A stretch of 64,000 nt of DNA, from contig JAEEIV010000055.1 in the NCBI GenBank assembly GCA_016281555.1, positions 1 to 64,000 of the forward strand. Direction: 5' to 3'. The stretch's first letter is position 1. Every line of letters starts with the position of its first letter. The notes under the pieces were generated by a model. That model made no database searches, had not been told where the DNA came from, and saw nothing but the letters and a program-made list of their open reading frames with translations. The translations under genes were made by a program, and so were the position numbers. This DNA is from Lachnospiraceae bacterium. Lineage in GTDB: Bacteria; Bacillota; Clostridia; Lachnospirales; Lachnospiraceae. Below, one piece after another: positions 63,696 through 64,000 of the stretch.

Positions 63696-64000
63696 TCAAT
63701 GCTCTCCGAGTACGATGAGCCGTTTACCTGCCAGATCCACGCTCTCGTCAAGCCCCGGATTGAAGGAAGAAACGAGCCGTCCGTCCTCATCGGTCAGGAA
63801 ACCGAGAAGCACGTATCCGTCCGACAATGCCGCCGAGCGCGCCTCGCGAACCGTCACGGTCCCCGAAAGGCCGAGCGACGCCGCCTCCTTCAGGTAAAGT
63901 TCATTGCCCTCGTTCGACAGGATCTCCCGGAACACGCACTCCAGTTCCGGCCGGTCGGCGAGCTGCGACAGGAACAGGGAGATCATGTTCGAAGCGACGA
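63696..64000 (-). CDS. C-terminal part of a CASTOR/POLLUX-like ion channel or related protein (truncated)
   Basis: MISLFLSQLADRPELECVFREILSNEGNELYLKEAASLGLSGTVTVREARSAALSDGYVLLGFL resembles that family's C-terminus; window edge truncates it. Confidence 0.5.
   Translation of the reverse strand, partial: VASNMISLFLSQLADRPELECVFREILSNEGNELYLKEAASLGLSGTVTVREARSAALSDGYVLLGFLTDEDGRLVSSFNPGLDESVDLAGKRLIVLGEH

Noticed and set aside
1-64000. Mobile element, prophage, toxin-antitoxin or defence island
   Set aside because: No transposase, integrase, terminase, restriction-modification or recognisable TA/defence proteins seen in any frame.

Overview
A 64 kb, GC-rich, chromosome-like window of a Gram-positive (Firmicutes/Clostridia-like) bacterium. 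Taxonomy is inferred from gene content: lipoproteins, Big_2 repeats, no outer-membrane genes. It is densely coding and mostly minus strand. I found no rRNA, tRNA, CRISPR array, IS or phage genes. Recognisable content: methionine biosynthesis (metA edge, metY), MATE exporter, CobB sirtuin, msrC, PHP phosphoesterase, CapA-like protein, an amino-sugar cluster (nagA, NagB-like, CBM9-like), RlmD, M20 and cyclic amidohydrolases, CDF transporter, rubrerythrin, two N-acetylmuramoyl-L-alanine amidases, a GT2, an oxidoreductase/methyltransferase/lactonase operon, two ECF sigma/membrane-partner pairs, a ROK-SIS fusion, DacF-like carboxypeptidase, DUF4965-type protein, MgtE, and a sugar ABC transporter with two dehydrogenases. 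Least explained parts: (i) a 2445-aa surface protein with repeats, beta-helix-like stretches and an embedded GQSN esterase, beside tandem NlpC/P60-like paralogues; (ii) a CapA operon with three secreted unknowns, one ending in a Cys-cluster/TM tail; (iii) a ~230-nt structured, repeat-containing leader at 42.1-42.36 kb; (iv) an ECF sigma factor paired with a VWA membrane protein; (v) a twin-HTH regulator with a large unknown domain; (vi) a strong over-representation of the pentamer CAATG/CATTG. Annotations come from reading the translations; no database search was run.
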